Assembly: GCA_003164375.1 (NCBI GenBank)
Contig: PLTE01000349.1
Span: 1-16,488 of the forward strand
Source: Hyphomicrobiales bacterium
GTDB taxonomy: Bacteria; Pseudomonadota; Alphaproteobacteria; Rhizobiales; Xanthobacteraceae
Length of the DNA stretch: 16,488 nt
Reading direction: 5' to 3'
The notes beneath the pieces were generated by a model. The model made no database searches. It was given only the letters and a program-made list of their open reading frames with translations, and was not told where the DNA came from. Shown here piece by piece: positions 1-6,781 of the stretch. The stretch's first letter is position 1. Every line of letters starts with the position of its first letter. A program made the position numbers and the translations under genes.

Positions 1-98
1 TCCCGATCGTCAATCTGGCGACGCCGCTATTCGCCATGGCGCTGATGGTGCATGTGCATAAGCGGCTGAGCCGTCAGAGTGTGATTGCGCAAAGCTGA
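1..98 (+). CDS. C-terminal end of an EI24/CysZ-like membrane protein (partial)
   Basis: An open frame enters from the left edge and stops at TGA 96-98. The visible tail is about 31 residues and includes PIVNLATPLFAMALMVH followed by a short basic end, KRLSRQ. That pattern (P-x-V-N-L-x-x-P followed by A-x-M-V-H) is what I know from the last segment of the EI24 domain family, which includes the CysZ sulfate permeases and related alphaproteobacterial membrane proteins. The segment is hydrophobic and its basic end is consistent with a cytoplasmic terminus. The gene converges on the next one with only nine bases between stop codons. With so little sequence the family call is moderate and substrate cannot be judged. 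Confidence 0.6.
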   Translation, partial: PIVNLATPLFAMALMVHVHKRLSRQSVIAQS

Positions 99-107
99 CC
101 GACGACG

Positions 108-617
108 TTACGCAAACGGATACATGGAATAACCGGCTCCGGCACGAATGTAGCCGGAGCCGATGGCGCTCAGCATGCCTTCGATCCTCTCGACTGTTTT
201 GCCGATCAGGCTCGGTGATTCTCCGGCCTGCAGCTCGCTCTTGAGCTCAAGGAGAAGGTGATTGGCGCCGTCGAGACGCTGCGCCAGGCTCATCGCCACG
301 TAGAGCAGCGCGGCCGGGTCTTGCACGAGGAGTGCGGCGGCGTCGGCGACATGGAACTCCGACGCTTCCAAGGTGCGCACATCGGCAGTGTGCGGCTGAT
401 CGAGCAGCGCGGACAGCTCGCCAAACACCGCACCAGGTCGCGCTATTTTGGCGATCTCGGTGCCGCCCTTGACGATGCTCACCGCCCCACTTTTAAGAAT
501 CAGAAGCCGTCCGGTGCTGGTGCCTTCGGCGAACACGGTCTCGTCGGGGCCGTAGCTCGCGAGTGGAAGAGCGGCAAACCTGCTTTCCCAAAGCTCGGCG
601 TCGTGGATCAGTGACAT
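108..617 (-). CDS. Stand-alone cyclic nucleotide-binding-domain protein
   Basis: A protein of 169 residues if it starts at ATG 617. The frame stays open upstream to a TTG at 734, but those 39 extra residues look like non-coding sequence (rich in G, R, N), so I prefer 617. No strong ribosome site decides it. The body is one CNBD/Crp-fold domain: FAEGTSTGRLLILKSG, then the phosphate-binding-cassette region FGELSALLDQPHTADV. In cAMP-binding members that cassette ends P-R-[ST]-A; here the arginine is replaced by histidine, so cyclic-nucleotide binding is doubtful. No helix-turn-helix follows, so it is not a Crp/Fnr transcription factor. The C-terminal 50 residues are helical and unassigned. Its role is unknown; such proteins are usually regulatory or sensory modules acting on a partner. 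Confidence 0.78.
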   Translation of the reverse strand: MSLIHDAELWESRFAALPLASYGPDETVFAEGTSTGRLLILKSGAVSIVKGGTEIAKIARPGAVFGELSALLDQPHTADVRTLEASEFHVADAAALLVQDPAALLYVAMSLAQRLDGANHLLLELKSELQAGESPSLIGKTVERIEGMLSAIGSGYIRAGAGYSMYPFA

Positions 618-785
618 TGAATCAGCGATAGTCTTGGGATCAGCGACACTCTGGTTCCCCTGTTTGGCGCGTCCGTTGCGGATCGCACCCGGCCCGACCG
701 CTCGAAAATACCATGAACCTGTGCGGATTGGCAAAGTCGACGCTAGCCAGCGGCGCGGTCGCGGCTTGGCGCGGAACAGCTGAAT

Positions 786-1889
786 TCAGCCCCAGACCTC
801 GTCCGCCAGCTCGACGACCGTCCGCAGCTTCGCCCATTGTTCGTCTTCGGCCAGCACATTGCCTTCCTCAGTCGAGGCGAAGCCGCATTGCGGCGAGAGG
901 CACAGCTGATCGAGGCTTGCGAATTTGGTCGCTTCATCGATCCGCCGCTTGATGTCGTCCTTTTTCTCCAACGTGCCGGATTTGGTGGTGATGAGGCCGA
1001 GCACGACGATCTTGTTGCCTTTCGGCAGGAAGCGCAGCGGCTCGAAGCCGCCGGCGCGGGCGGTGTCGTATTCGAGGAAATAGCCGTCGTAGTTTAACTT
1101 TCCGAGCATGACTTCCGCGACCGGCTCATAGCCGCCTTCGGAAATCCAGGTCGAACGGAAATTGCCGCGACAGACATGGGTGGTAATCACCATGTCGGCT
1201 GGCTTGCCTTCCAGCGCCGCATTGATGGCGCGAGCATAGTCTTGCTGCAGGCGGTCGGCATCGAGACCGCGGTCGCGCGCTTTCTTCAGCTCGGCCTGCG
1301 AGCACAAATAGGCCCAGGCGGTATCGTCGAATTGCAGATAGCGGCAGCCGGCGTCGTAGAAGCCGCGGATGGCCTGGCGATAGGTGTTGGCCAGAGCGTC
1401 GAAGATGGCGTTGCGATCGCTATAGATTCTGGGATCGACCGCGTCGGGCTCGAGGCGGAAATGCAGCGTGGCCGGGCTCGGAATGCACATTTTCGGCACA
1501 GCGCGGGTGTGAGCTTTTAGAAACTTGAAGTGCTCCAGCATCGGGTGATTGGAGAAGCCGAGCTTGCCCTTGATGCGGATGCTGCGCGGCTTGGTCTGCA
1601 CGCCTTGAAACTGGATGCCATGATCGAGCTCGTAGATTTCGACGCCATCGAGCGCGCCGTAGAAATCGAAATGCCACCACGAGCGACGGAATTCGCCATC
1701 GGTGGCGAGCTTCAGCCCGATCTCTTCCTGCTTCTTGATGATGTTCTCGATCTCGCGGTCTTCGACTTCCGTGAGTTGCGCCGCGCTGATTTCGCTCCTC
1801 TCTCGCTTGGCGCGCGCCTCCTTCAACGGCGCGGTGCGCAACAGGCTGCCGACCACGTCGGCGCGGAACGGCGGCTTGCTTCTCGACAT
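786..1889 (-). CDS. MetE-like cobalamin-independent methionine synthase II family protein
   Basis: A 367-residue protein resembling the C-terminal catalytic half of cobalamin-independent methionine synthase (MetE), as in the YxjG/YxjH-type short proteins. The N-terminus has RADVVGSLLR, typical of the family, then DGEFRRSWWHFDF. The zinc ligands that activate the thiol substrate are all visible: H238 and C240 (THVCRGN), E273 (FLEYDT) and C335 (SPQCGF), matching the H-x-C...E...C set of MetE. The usual N-terminal half of full-length MetE (about 750 residues) is absent, as expected for this subfamily. Such proteins transfer methyl groups to a thiol, but the methyl donor is often unknown; the role may be in demethylation rather than methionine synthesis. 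ATG 1889 is chosen because GGAGG sits nine bases before it; an in-frame ATG at 1943 lacks this. It lies 141 bases downstream of the Rieske gene on the same strand, so co-transcription is likely. Confidence 0.9.
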   Translation of the reverse strand: MSRSKPPFRADVVGSLLRTAPLKEARAKRERSEISAAQLTEVEDREIENIIKKQEEIGLKLATDGEFRRSWWHFDFYGALDGVEIYELDHGIQFQGVQTKPRSIRIKGKLGFSNHPMLEHFKFLKAHTRAVPKMCIPSPATLHFRLEPDAVDPRIYSDRNAIFDALANTYRQAIRGFYDAGCRYLQFDDTAWAYLCSQAELKKARDRGLDADRLQQDYARAINAALEGKPADMVITTHVCRGNFRSTWISEGGYEPVAEVMLGKLNYDGYFLEYDTARAGGFEPLRFLPKGNKIVVLGLITTKSGTLEKKDDIKRRIDEATKFASLDQLCLSPQCGFASTEEGNVLAEDEQWAKLRTVVELADEVWG

Positions 1890-1898
1890 CGGGGCGAT

Positions 1899-1903
1899 CC
1901 TCC
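1899..1903 (-). promoter_or_regulatory. Ribosome binding site of the MetE-like gene
   Basis: On the minus strand GGAGG lies nine bases before ATG 1889. It decides between this start and the in-frame ATG at 1943, which would add 18 residues unlike the family. Confidence 0.75.
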
Positions 1904-2030
1904 AGGAGTCCTGTTGGCGAGCAATTTTGTCGGCGTCTAACAAGCCGGGGCCATGCGCTTCGTCAACTGAAATTCGCGACGCTTTCTCTCAAGATGGGCA
2001 GTATCCCATTCTCCCGATTTTTTTGATTCC

Positions 2031-2363
2031 TCACACCTCGATCGTGACTTTGTCGTCCACGACCAGCGCCGGGTAGGTCCGGATCGGCACCATGCAGGGT
2101 GGCGACACCACTTCGCCGGTGCGGATATTGAACTGGCCGTTGTGGAAATTGCATTCGACGATGTCGTCCTCGATCGTGCCTTCCGACAGCGAACCCGGCC
2201 CGTGGGTGCACGGGTCGTCGGTAACGAAGAAGGCGCCGCCGACGTTGAATACCGCAAGTGTCAAATCCGCGATCTCGACCTTGAGCGCCGCGCCGGGGGT
2301 GACGTCGGTTGTGCCGCAGAGCTCGATGCGCTTGGTGTCGGCGTTGTGCGGCGCGGCGGACAT
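2031..2363 (-). CDS. Rieske-type [2Fe-2S] ferredoxin (non-heme iron oxygenase ferredoxin subunit)
   Basis: A 110-residue small Rieske ferredoxin. Both cluster-binding motifs are intact: C52-T-H54-G-P-G and C71-N-F-H74-N-G, separated by 16 residues, giving the Cys2/His2 ligation of a [2Fe-2S] Rieske centre. The length equals that of ferredoxin components such as CarAc or BphF, which pass electrons from a reductase to the terminal oxygenase of aromatic-ring dioxygenases or O-demethylases. There is no signal peptide or membrane segment, so it is cytoplasmic. The start at ATG 2363 has a modest site, GGAAAG, upstream. It is the first gene of a minus-strand pair with the MetE-like gene and is divergent from the gene at 2473. 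No oxygenase alpha subunit or ferredoxin reductase is in the window, so its partner must be encoded elsewhere or in the flanking DNA. Confidence 0.93.
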   Translation of the reverse strand: MSAAPHNADTKRIELCGTTDVTPGAALKVEIADLTLAVFNVGGAFFVTDDPCTHGPGSLSEGTIEDDIVECNFHNGQFNIRTGEVVSPPCMVPIRTYPALVVDDKVTIEV

Positions 2364-2440
2364 GGTCTTTCCGGCATGAACGATGGCAACGCGCCGTTAT
2401 ACAAGGCGCGGCGCATAATGAAATATGCTTCGCAGTCCGC

Positions 2441-2446
2441 TATAAT
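2441..2446 (+). promoter_or_regulatory. Possible -10 element for the gene at 2473
   Basis: A perfect TATAAT stands in the 109-base divergent gap, 26 bases before ATG 2473. The hexamer about 17 bases upstream (2418-2423, ATGAAA) does not resemble TTGACA, so this is only a half-supported promoter. In the other direction a TATAAC-like hexamer at 2396-2401 could serve the Rieske gene, again without a clear -35. Confidence 0.3.
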
Positions 2447-2472
2447 AGGCACAAGGCGTCGGGAGAGCGGAT

Positions 2473-3021
2473 ATGGACAGTGAATCGGCCCGCATGAGTT
2501 CGGCGGCGCAAGCCAGATTCCGCATCGCCGCGCCAAATTCGAAGCCGCGCGCCGTCAAGGTGATTGCGCTCGACAACCCGAGCGAGCGCGCCGTCAAGGA
2601 GCTGGCGCAAGCGCCATGGCAATCTGCGACTTTCCTGACGGCGTCGGCGTTTTCCTCGGCGCCGCGTCACGGCGAGCGTTTTTCGATGGGCGGCTGGCTC
2701 AACGATCTCGCCGGCCGCACCAAGGATCTGGTCGCCGAAGTTGATTCCGCCGATCTCGTCGTCATGGTGGCGAACGCCGGCGAGAATGCCGCGGCCGCGG
2801 CCATCATCGGGGAAGCCTGCAACCTCAAGCATGTGATGACGACAGCCCTCATCTTGGCGCCCCCACCCTACCCTCCCCCGCTTGCGGGGGAGGGTAGGGT
2901 GGGGGCGAGCGACGAAGCGTTGTCCAAGATGCTCGCGCAATTGCGTCCCTACGCCACGATGCTCGTGATTTCGAGCGCCGACGAGTATATCAAAGACATG
3001 CTGACGGCATTACGGGCTTAA
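2473..3021 (+). CDS. Conserved-looking protein of unknown function with an in-frame palindrome insertion
   Basis: A 182-residue protein I cannot assign with confidence. GGGAGAG lies five bases before ATG 2473 and supports the start. The first 30 residues are polar and basic. Residues 92-120 alternate a hydrophobic strand (ADLVVMVANAGE), an Ala-rich helix (NAAAAAIIGEAC) and a second strand (LKHVMTTALIL), a Rossmann- or tubulin-like alpha/beta pattern. The end (SADEYIKDMLTALRA) is helical. Between these, about residues 129-144 read PPPYPPPLAGEGRVG, which is the translation of a 50-base perfect palindrome (2858-2907) and does not look like original protein. The reading frame is kept across it. 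The start of the CoxG-like gene follows 23 bases after the stop, so the two are probably co-transcribed. The function may relate to the neighbouring Rieske, MetE-like and CoxG genes, but that is only context. Confidence 0.82.
   Translation: MDSESARMSSAAQARFRIAAPNSKPRAVKVIALDNPSERAVKELAQAPWQSATFLTASAFSSAPRHGERFSMGGWLNDLAGRTKDLVAEVDSADLVVMVANAGENAAAAAIIGEACNLKHVMTTALILAPPPYPPPLAGEGRVGASDEALSKMLAQLRPYATMLVISSADEYIKDMLTALRA
2858..2907. repeat. REP-like palindrome inserted in a coding region
   Basis: Two 24-base arms (2858-2881 and 2884-2907) are perfect inverted complements around a two-base TT loop. The arm begins CGCCCCCACCCTACCC and ends CCCCCGC. GC-rich palindromes of this kind with CCCTCCCCCGC...GCGGGGGAGGG cores are, from general knowledge, dispersed and mostly intergenic in Bradyrhizobium-related genomes. 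This one lies inside the gene at 2473 without breaking its frame. I see no second copy of the same palindrome in the window. Confidence 0.9.
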
Positions 3022-3044
3022 AGCCCGCGACAAGTGGAGTTGCG

Positions 3045-3518
3045 ATGAAATTTTCCGGACAACTGACGGTCAAGGCGCCGCGCGCCGAGGTGTACAAGGC
3101 GGTGCGCGATGCGCGCTTTTTTGCCTCTTGCGTCGACGGCGTCAGTGAGTTGACCGAGACCGCGCCCGATGCTTATGCGGCGGTATTCGAGACCAAAGTT
3201 GCCTACATGAAATTCAAATTCAAGGTCACGGTCGAGGTGACCCGAGCGCAAGAGCCGAGCGAGATTGCGGCCAAGGTTGAGGGTACGCCGCTCGGTATCG
3301 TCGGTCGGCTGACCGGGACCTCGCTGACCAGGCTGAGCGACGCCGACATCGACGGCAGCCCCGGCACCAAAATAGACTATGAAGTCGAGACGGGTCTGAC
3401 CGGTAAACTCGGCAGCCTCGGCCAGCCGGTCCTGCGCTCCAAGGCCAAGGACATGGAACGACAATTTGCCGCGCGGCTGGCCGCGGCTTTCGCGAGCCCG
3501 GCGGTCAACGCGCCGTGA
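3045..3518 (+). CDS. CoxG-like SRPBCC family protein (carbon monoxide dehydrogenase subunit G type)
   Basis: A 157-residue single-domain protein opening with MKFSGQLTVKAPRAEVYKAV, the standard start of the CoxG branch of the SRPBCC fold, in which a strand is followed by V-Y/W-x-x-L/V and a helix. The middle (YMKFKFKVTVEV) and the TPLGIVGRLTGTSLTRLS stretch match the beta-grip of the family, and the terminal helix (AKDMERQFAARLAAAF) closes the hydrophobic cavity. GGAG five bases before ATG 3045 supports the start. CoxG proteins were named for a role in membrane association or maturation of CO dehydrogenase, but many lie beside aromatic-degradation genes without any CO dehydrogenase, as here. 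It probably binds a hydrophobic ligand or a partner enzyme. It follows the gene at 2473 by 23 bases. Confidence 0.87.
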   Translation: MKFSGQLTVKAPRAEVYKAVRDARFFASCVDGVSELTETAPDAYAAVFETKVAYMKFKFKVTVEVTRAQEPSEIAAKVEGTPLGIVGRLTGTSLTRLSDADIDGSPGTKIDYEVETGLTGKLGSLGQPVLRSKAKDMERQFAARLAAAFASPAVNAP

Positions 3519-3637
3519 CCGCGCGCAATCCTTAGGCTAAGCTCTCAAATAAGGACGAAGCGACTACGGTGCAGCCAACGCTGCGCTGAAGCAGGGCCAA
3601 CCTGCCGCTCACCGGGAAGAATAAGGGGGAGGACGAC

Positions 3638-4969
3638 ATGACGGACATCACCGCCAGCACTGTGCCTTGGTATCGCTCGCTGACGCCCAGCCAGTGGCGC
3701 ACGCTGATTGCCGCCAATCTCGGCTGGCTGTTCGACGGCTACGAGACTTATGCGTTGTTCCTCACCATCGGCCCGGCGATGCATGCGCTGCTCGATGCCT
3801 CGCAATATTCGCAAATCCCCGCTTATGCCGGCACGGTGGTGGCGATCACGCTGCTCGGCTGGGGCATCGGCGGTCTTTGCGGTGGCGTTATTGCCGATTA
3901 CATCGGTCGCAAGCGGACAATGATCTACGCCATTCTGGCTTATTCGCTGCTGACCGGGCTCACCGCTTTTTCGTTCAATTGGATATCGTTCGCACTGCTT
4001 CGTTTCCTGGTCGGCATCGCGATCGGGTCGGAATGGGCAACCGGCTCCTCGATGATGGCCGAGCTGTGGCCGGAGAATGCGCGGGGTAAAGGCGCGGGCC
4101 TGATGCAATGCGGCCTGGGTATGGGCTTTTTTCTCGCCTCGTTCGTGTGGTTGTTCGTCTCCGGCTTCGGTCCGGGGGCTTGGCGCTATATGTTTCTCCT
4201 CGGTATCCTGCCGGCCTTGCTGACGGTGTGGATCCGAAATTCGATCGACGAATCGGCGGCCTGGCAAGAGGTCAACGCGGAGCGCCGCGCCGCCAATGCG
4301 CGCAAGGATGCAGGCGCCGTGCTGACGGCGAACGAACACGCACTGACCCGCTTCACGGTCGCCGACCTGTTTGCCGAGCCGGAAACACGGCGGCGGACCA
4401 TGCTGGTGTTCCTGATGTCGCTCACGACGACGCTCGCCTGGTGGGGCATCTCGTCCTGGGTTCCGCCCTATATCGCTTCCGTCGCCGCCAAGTCCGGTCT
4501 GCCGGCTGCACAATGGGCGAGCTACGCCGGCATGGCGTATAATTTCGGTGCCATTCTCGGTTACGGCAGCCTCGGCTTCCTCGCCGACCGCTTTGGCCGC
4601 AAGCCGATCACGATGCTCTATTTCGCCTTGGCTTTCGTGATGACGCCGGTGTTGTTTCTGTGGACGCAGGATCTGACGCTGCTGTTGGTGGCGGCGGCGG
4701 TCAATGCCTTCTTCACGCTCGGGCAATATTCCTGGATGCCGGTGTGGCTGCCGGAATTGTTCCCGACGCGCTCACGCGCCACCGGGCTTGCCTTCACCTT
4801 CAACGCGCCGCGCTTCATCGCCTTCTTGGGTCCGCTGTTCGCCGGCGTCTTGATCGTGCAATTCGGCGGCTTCAGCCGCGCCGCGATGACCATTGCCTGC
4901 ATCTATGTGCTGGGCTTCTGCGTGGCGCCGTTCCTGCCGGAGACCAATGGCAAGCCGCTGCCGAAGTGA
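3638..4969 (+). CDS. MFS transporter, metabolite:H+ symporter type
   Basis: A 443-residue protein with about twelve membrane segments in two halves separated by a charged loop (residues about 205-255). The first half has FDGYETYALF in TM1 and the MFS loop motif GGVIADYIGRKR at residues 82-93; the second half repeats it as GFLADRFGRKP. RFLVGIAIGSEWATG in TM4 and the terminal PETNGKPLP are typical of proton-coupled symporters of the sugar-porter, AAHS and MHS groups, which import organic acids, aromatic acids or sugars. A very strong ribosome site, GGGGGAGG, stands five bases before ATG 3638. It is 119 bases downstream of the CoxG-like gene on the same strand. Its neighbours suggest an aromatic or carboxylic acid as substrate, but the sequence alone does not name it. 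Confidence 0.92.
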   Translation: MTDITASTVPWYRSLTPSQWRTLIAANLGWLFDGYETYALFLTIGPAMHALLDASQYSQIPAYAGTVVAITLLGWGIGGLCGGVIADYIGRKRTMIYAILAYSLLTGLTAFSFNWISFALLRFLVGIAIGSEWATGSSMMAELWPENARGKGAGLMQCGLGMGFFLASFVWLFVSGFGPGAWRYMFLLGILPALLTVWIRNSIDESAAWQEVNAERRAANARKDAGAVLTANEHALTRFTVADLFAEPETRRRTMLVFLMSLTTTLAWWGISSWVPPYIASVAAKSGLPAAQWASYAGMAYNFGAILGYGSLGFLADRFGRKPITMLYFALAFVMTPVLFLWTQDLTLLLVAAAVNAFFTLGQYSWMPVWLPELFPTRSRATGLAFTFNAPRFIAFLGPLFAGVLIVQFGGFSRAAMTIACIYVLGFCVAPFLPETNGKPLPK

Positions 4970-5020
4970 CGCTCCGTCAGCGGCGCTGCGTTAGCTTCAA
5001 TGCGTGGGAGTCGATGTGGC

Positions 5021-5997
5021 ATGAAGAAACATTCGGCTTTGGCGTTTTGTTTGATTGCGGCGAGCCTCGCCGGGGCCGCCGCGCCGACCGCCGCGGCGGA
5101 AACCTGGCCGGCAAGGCCGGTAAAGTTCGTCGTTGGTTTCGCGCCCGGCGGCCCCACCGATCTGTTCGCGCGTTTGATTGCGCAAAAACTCACCGAACAG
5201 ACCGGAAAAATTTCTACATCGAGAACGTTCCTGGCGCCGGCGGGAATGTCGGTGCCGTCCGCGCCGCGCAGTCGGCGCCGGACGGCTACACATTTCTGGT
5301 GACCGGCGGCAACCTTACCAACAACCCGTATCTCTTCAGCAACGCGGGCTTCGATCCGCTGAAGGACTTTGACGCTGTTACGGTCGGCGCCGCCACACCG
5401 GTGGTGCTCGCCATCAACCCATCGGTGCCGGCGCACACCGTCAAGGAATTGGTTGCGCTGATTCGGGCGACACCCGGCAAATTCAGCTATGCATCGCCCG
5501 GCACCGGCACGCCACCGCAACTCGTCGGCGCGCTGTTCCAGCATTCACTCAACCTCGACCTCGTGCACGTGCCGTTCAGCGGCGGCGGCACCGCAGTCGA
5601 AGCGACCGTTGCCGGCCATACACCGATGTCGTTCGGCGCGCTGGCTCCGGCGGTGCCGCTGATTCAGAGCGGCGGTCTGCGCGCGCTGGCGGTGACTGGT
5701 AAGACGCGCGCGCCGACGCTGCCCGACGTTTCCACCATGGCAGAGGCCGGCTTCCCCGAAGTCGAGGGCTCGACCTGGACCGCAGTAGCGGCGCCTGCCG
5801 GCACGCCCAAGGACATCATTGCCGAGCTTCATCGGCTGATCGTCGCCAGCCTCGCGCAACCGGACGTCAAGGACAAACTCGCGGCGATGGCCTACGTCCC
5901 GATCGGCAATTCTCCCGAGCAGTGCGCCGACTTCTTCAAGGCCGAAATGGCGAAATGGGGGAAAGTCATAAAGGACGCGGGACTGAAAGCGGAGTGA
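5021..5997 (+). pseudogene. Bug-type tripartite tricarboxylate transporter binding protein, frameshifted
   Basis: The gene starts at ATG 5021 with a clear signal peptide (MKKHSALAFCLIAASLAGAA, cleaved near AAA-ETWPARP), with GGGAG about ten bases upstream. Frame 0 carries the Bug N-terminus WPARPVKFVVGFAPGGPTD and LFARLIAQKL up to codon 63 (AAA 5207-5209), then goes out of register and stops at 5302 after 93 residues. The frame one base back continues at once with NFYIENVPGAGGNVGAV, PDGYTFLV and the rest of the family to TGA 5997. One missing A in the run 5206-5210 explains everything; restored, the protein has about 325 residues, normal for Bug proteins. These periplasmic proteins bind carboxylates for TctAB permeases, none of which is present here. 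It follows the MFS gene by 51 bases. It is a recent pseudogene, a sequencing error in a homopolymer, or less likely a -1 frameshift product. Confidence 0.87.
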
Positions 5998-6058
5998 GTA
6001 TGATCCGCGGCTTGCTGGGCAGCATGACAGCACGGCCTGGCGCGAAAATGTCTCGCTG

Positions 6059-6259
6059 TCACTTCTTCAGCAGCGCATCGCGTTGCTTGGTCAGCTTTTC
6101 CAGCTCTTCGGTTTGTTGTGCAATCCGGTCTGCGTTCCGCGCTTCATCCTCGGCGCCCGAGGAACCGGCGCCCTGTTCGATCAGCTGCCGGATATTGTCG
6201 CGAGCTATGGCGATGCGGTCTTCAAGCTCAGGGAGGGAAAGGGGACTGCCGGTGCTCAT
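6059..6259 (-). CDS. Small coiled-coil protein of unknown function
   Basis: A 66-residue acidic-basic protein starting at ATG 6259. The frame is open further upstream to 6376, but the perfect ribosome site GGAGGAG six bases before ATG 6259 decides the start. The sequence is almost entirely helical: LPELEDRIAIARDNIRQLIEQ, a short Gly/Ser break (GAGSSGAED), then a second helix DRIAQQTEELEKLTKQRDAL with heptad-spaced Ile/Leu, so a helical hairpin or coiled-coil dimer is likely. There is no signal peptide, membrane segment or Cys/His pair. I recognise the look of small hypothetical proteins common in Bradyrhizobium relatives but no function. It converges on the frameshifted Bug gene. Confidence 0.75.
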   Translation of the reverse strand: MSTGSPLSLPELEDRIAIARDNIRQLIEQGAGSSGAEDEARNADRIAQQTEELEKLTKQRDALLKK

Positions 6260-6265
6260 CGTGTT

Positions 6266-6272
6266 CTCCTCC
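6266..6272 (-). promoter_or_regulatory. Ribosome binding site of the small coiled-coil gene
   Basis: GGAGGAG on the minus strand, six bases before ATG 6259. It is the strongest Shine-Dalgarno match on the minus strand here and fixes the start of the 66-residue protein. Confidence 0.8.
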
Positions 6273-6453
6273 GGGCAAACTCCAAGTGCCTCACGGCGTC
6301 CTGCCACTCGATCCTGGAAGTTTGGGGGAAACAGTACAGCGCATGGAACGGCGGGAGGCAACTTGTTCGTGAACAAAGCCTCTCGCCGTTGCCGCGGATT
6401 GCATGCAATTCGGTTGCGCGGTCTTCAGACCTACCAGACTACCGTGCGCGATT

Positions 6454-6666
6454 ATGTCGGACACGCGCAACCCAATAGGCGTTTCAGGCATCGGCATTCA
6501 AAGCATTATGCCGACGATGGGATCGTCGCGGCGGTCTTCCAAGGGTGAGCCCCAGGATGATCGCGACACCGATAATCCCCGGACCGAGCCCCTAACCGAG
6601 CCCCACGATACGTCGCCAGCGCCGCTTCCGCCCGGCACGGGCGGTCTCGTCGACAAGACGGTTTAG
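6454..6666 (+). CDS. Small proline-rich hypothetical protein
   Basis: A 70-residue frame beginning MSDTRNPIGVSGIGIQ and ending PAPLPPGTGGLVDKTV. The C-terminal proline-rich tail closing in GT-G-x-x-V-D-K is a pattern I associate with small uncharacterised proteins of Bradyrhizobium relatives, which is the main reason for calling it. The middle is polar and probably disordered; a 12-base imperfect tandem repeat (ACCGAGCCCC at 6583 and 6595) encodes TEPLTEP. No good ribosome site precedes ATG 6454, and the frame is open upstream to 6403. It is divergent from the coiled-coil gene. No function can be proposed, and it could still be a chance frame. Confidence 0.55.
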   Translation: MSDTRNPIGVSGIGIQSIMPTMGSSRRSSKGEPQDDRDTDNPRTEPLTEPHDTSPAPLPPGTGGLVDKTV

Positions 6667-6781
6667 CGGCTTCCGGGTGTTTGCGATCGTCCAGCGCTAA
6701 AATCGCCTCCGGATTGCTGCAATTTTGCCTTGCGCTTGCCGCTTCTGCGCGCGGTTCGGTGAGCCCCGTATCGAGCCGCGC

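Noticed and set aside
1994..2024. ATGGG/CCCAT stem followed by seven T residues, like an intrinsic terminator
   Set aside because: The T run is on the plus strand while the surrounding genes are transcribed from the minus strand, and the stem is only five base pairs. No plus-strand transcript is expected to end here.
5206..5211. Programmed -1 ribosomal frameshift as the explanation for the Bug gene
   Set aside because: The site GGA-AAA-ATT is not a canonical slippery heptamer and Bug genes are not known to use recoding; mutation or sequencing error is simpler. Kept only as a check in the findings.
6025..6061. Inverted repeat TGACAGC/GCTGTCA between the convergent Bug and coiled-coil genes
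   Set aside because: Seven base pairs with a 23-base loop and no T tract; too weak to call a terminator.
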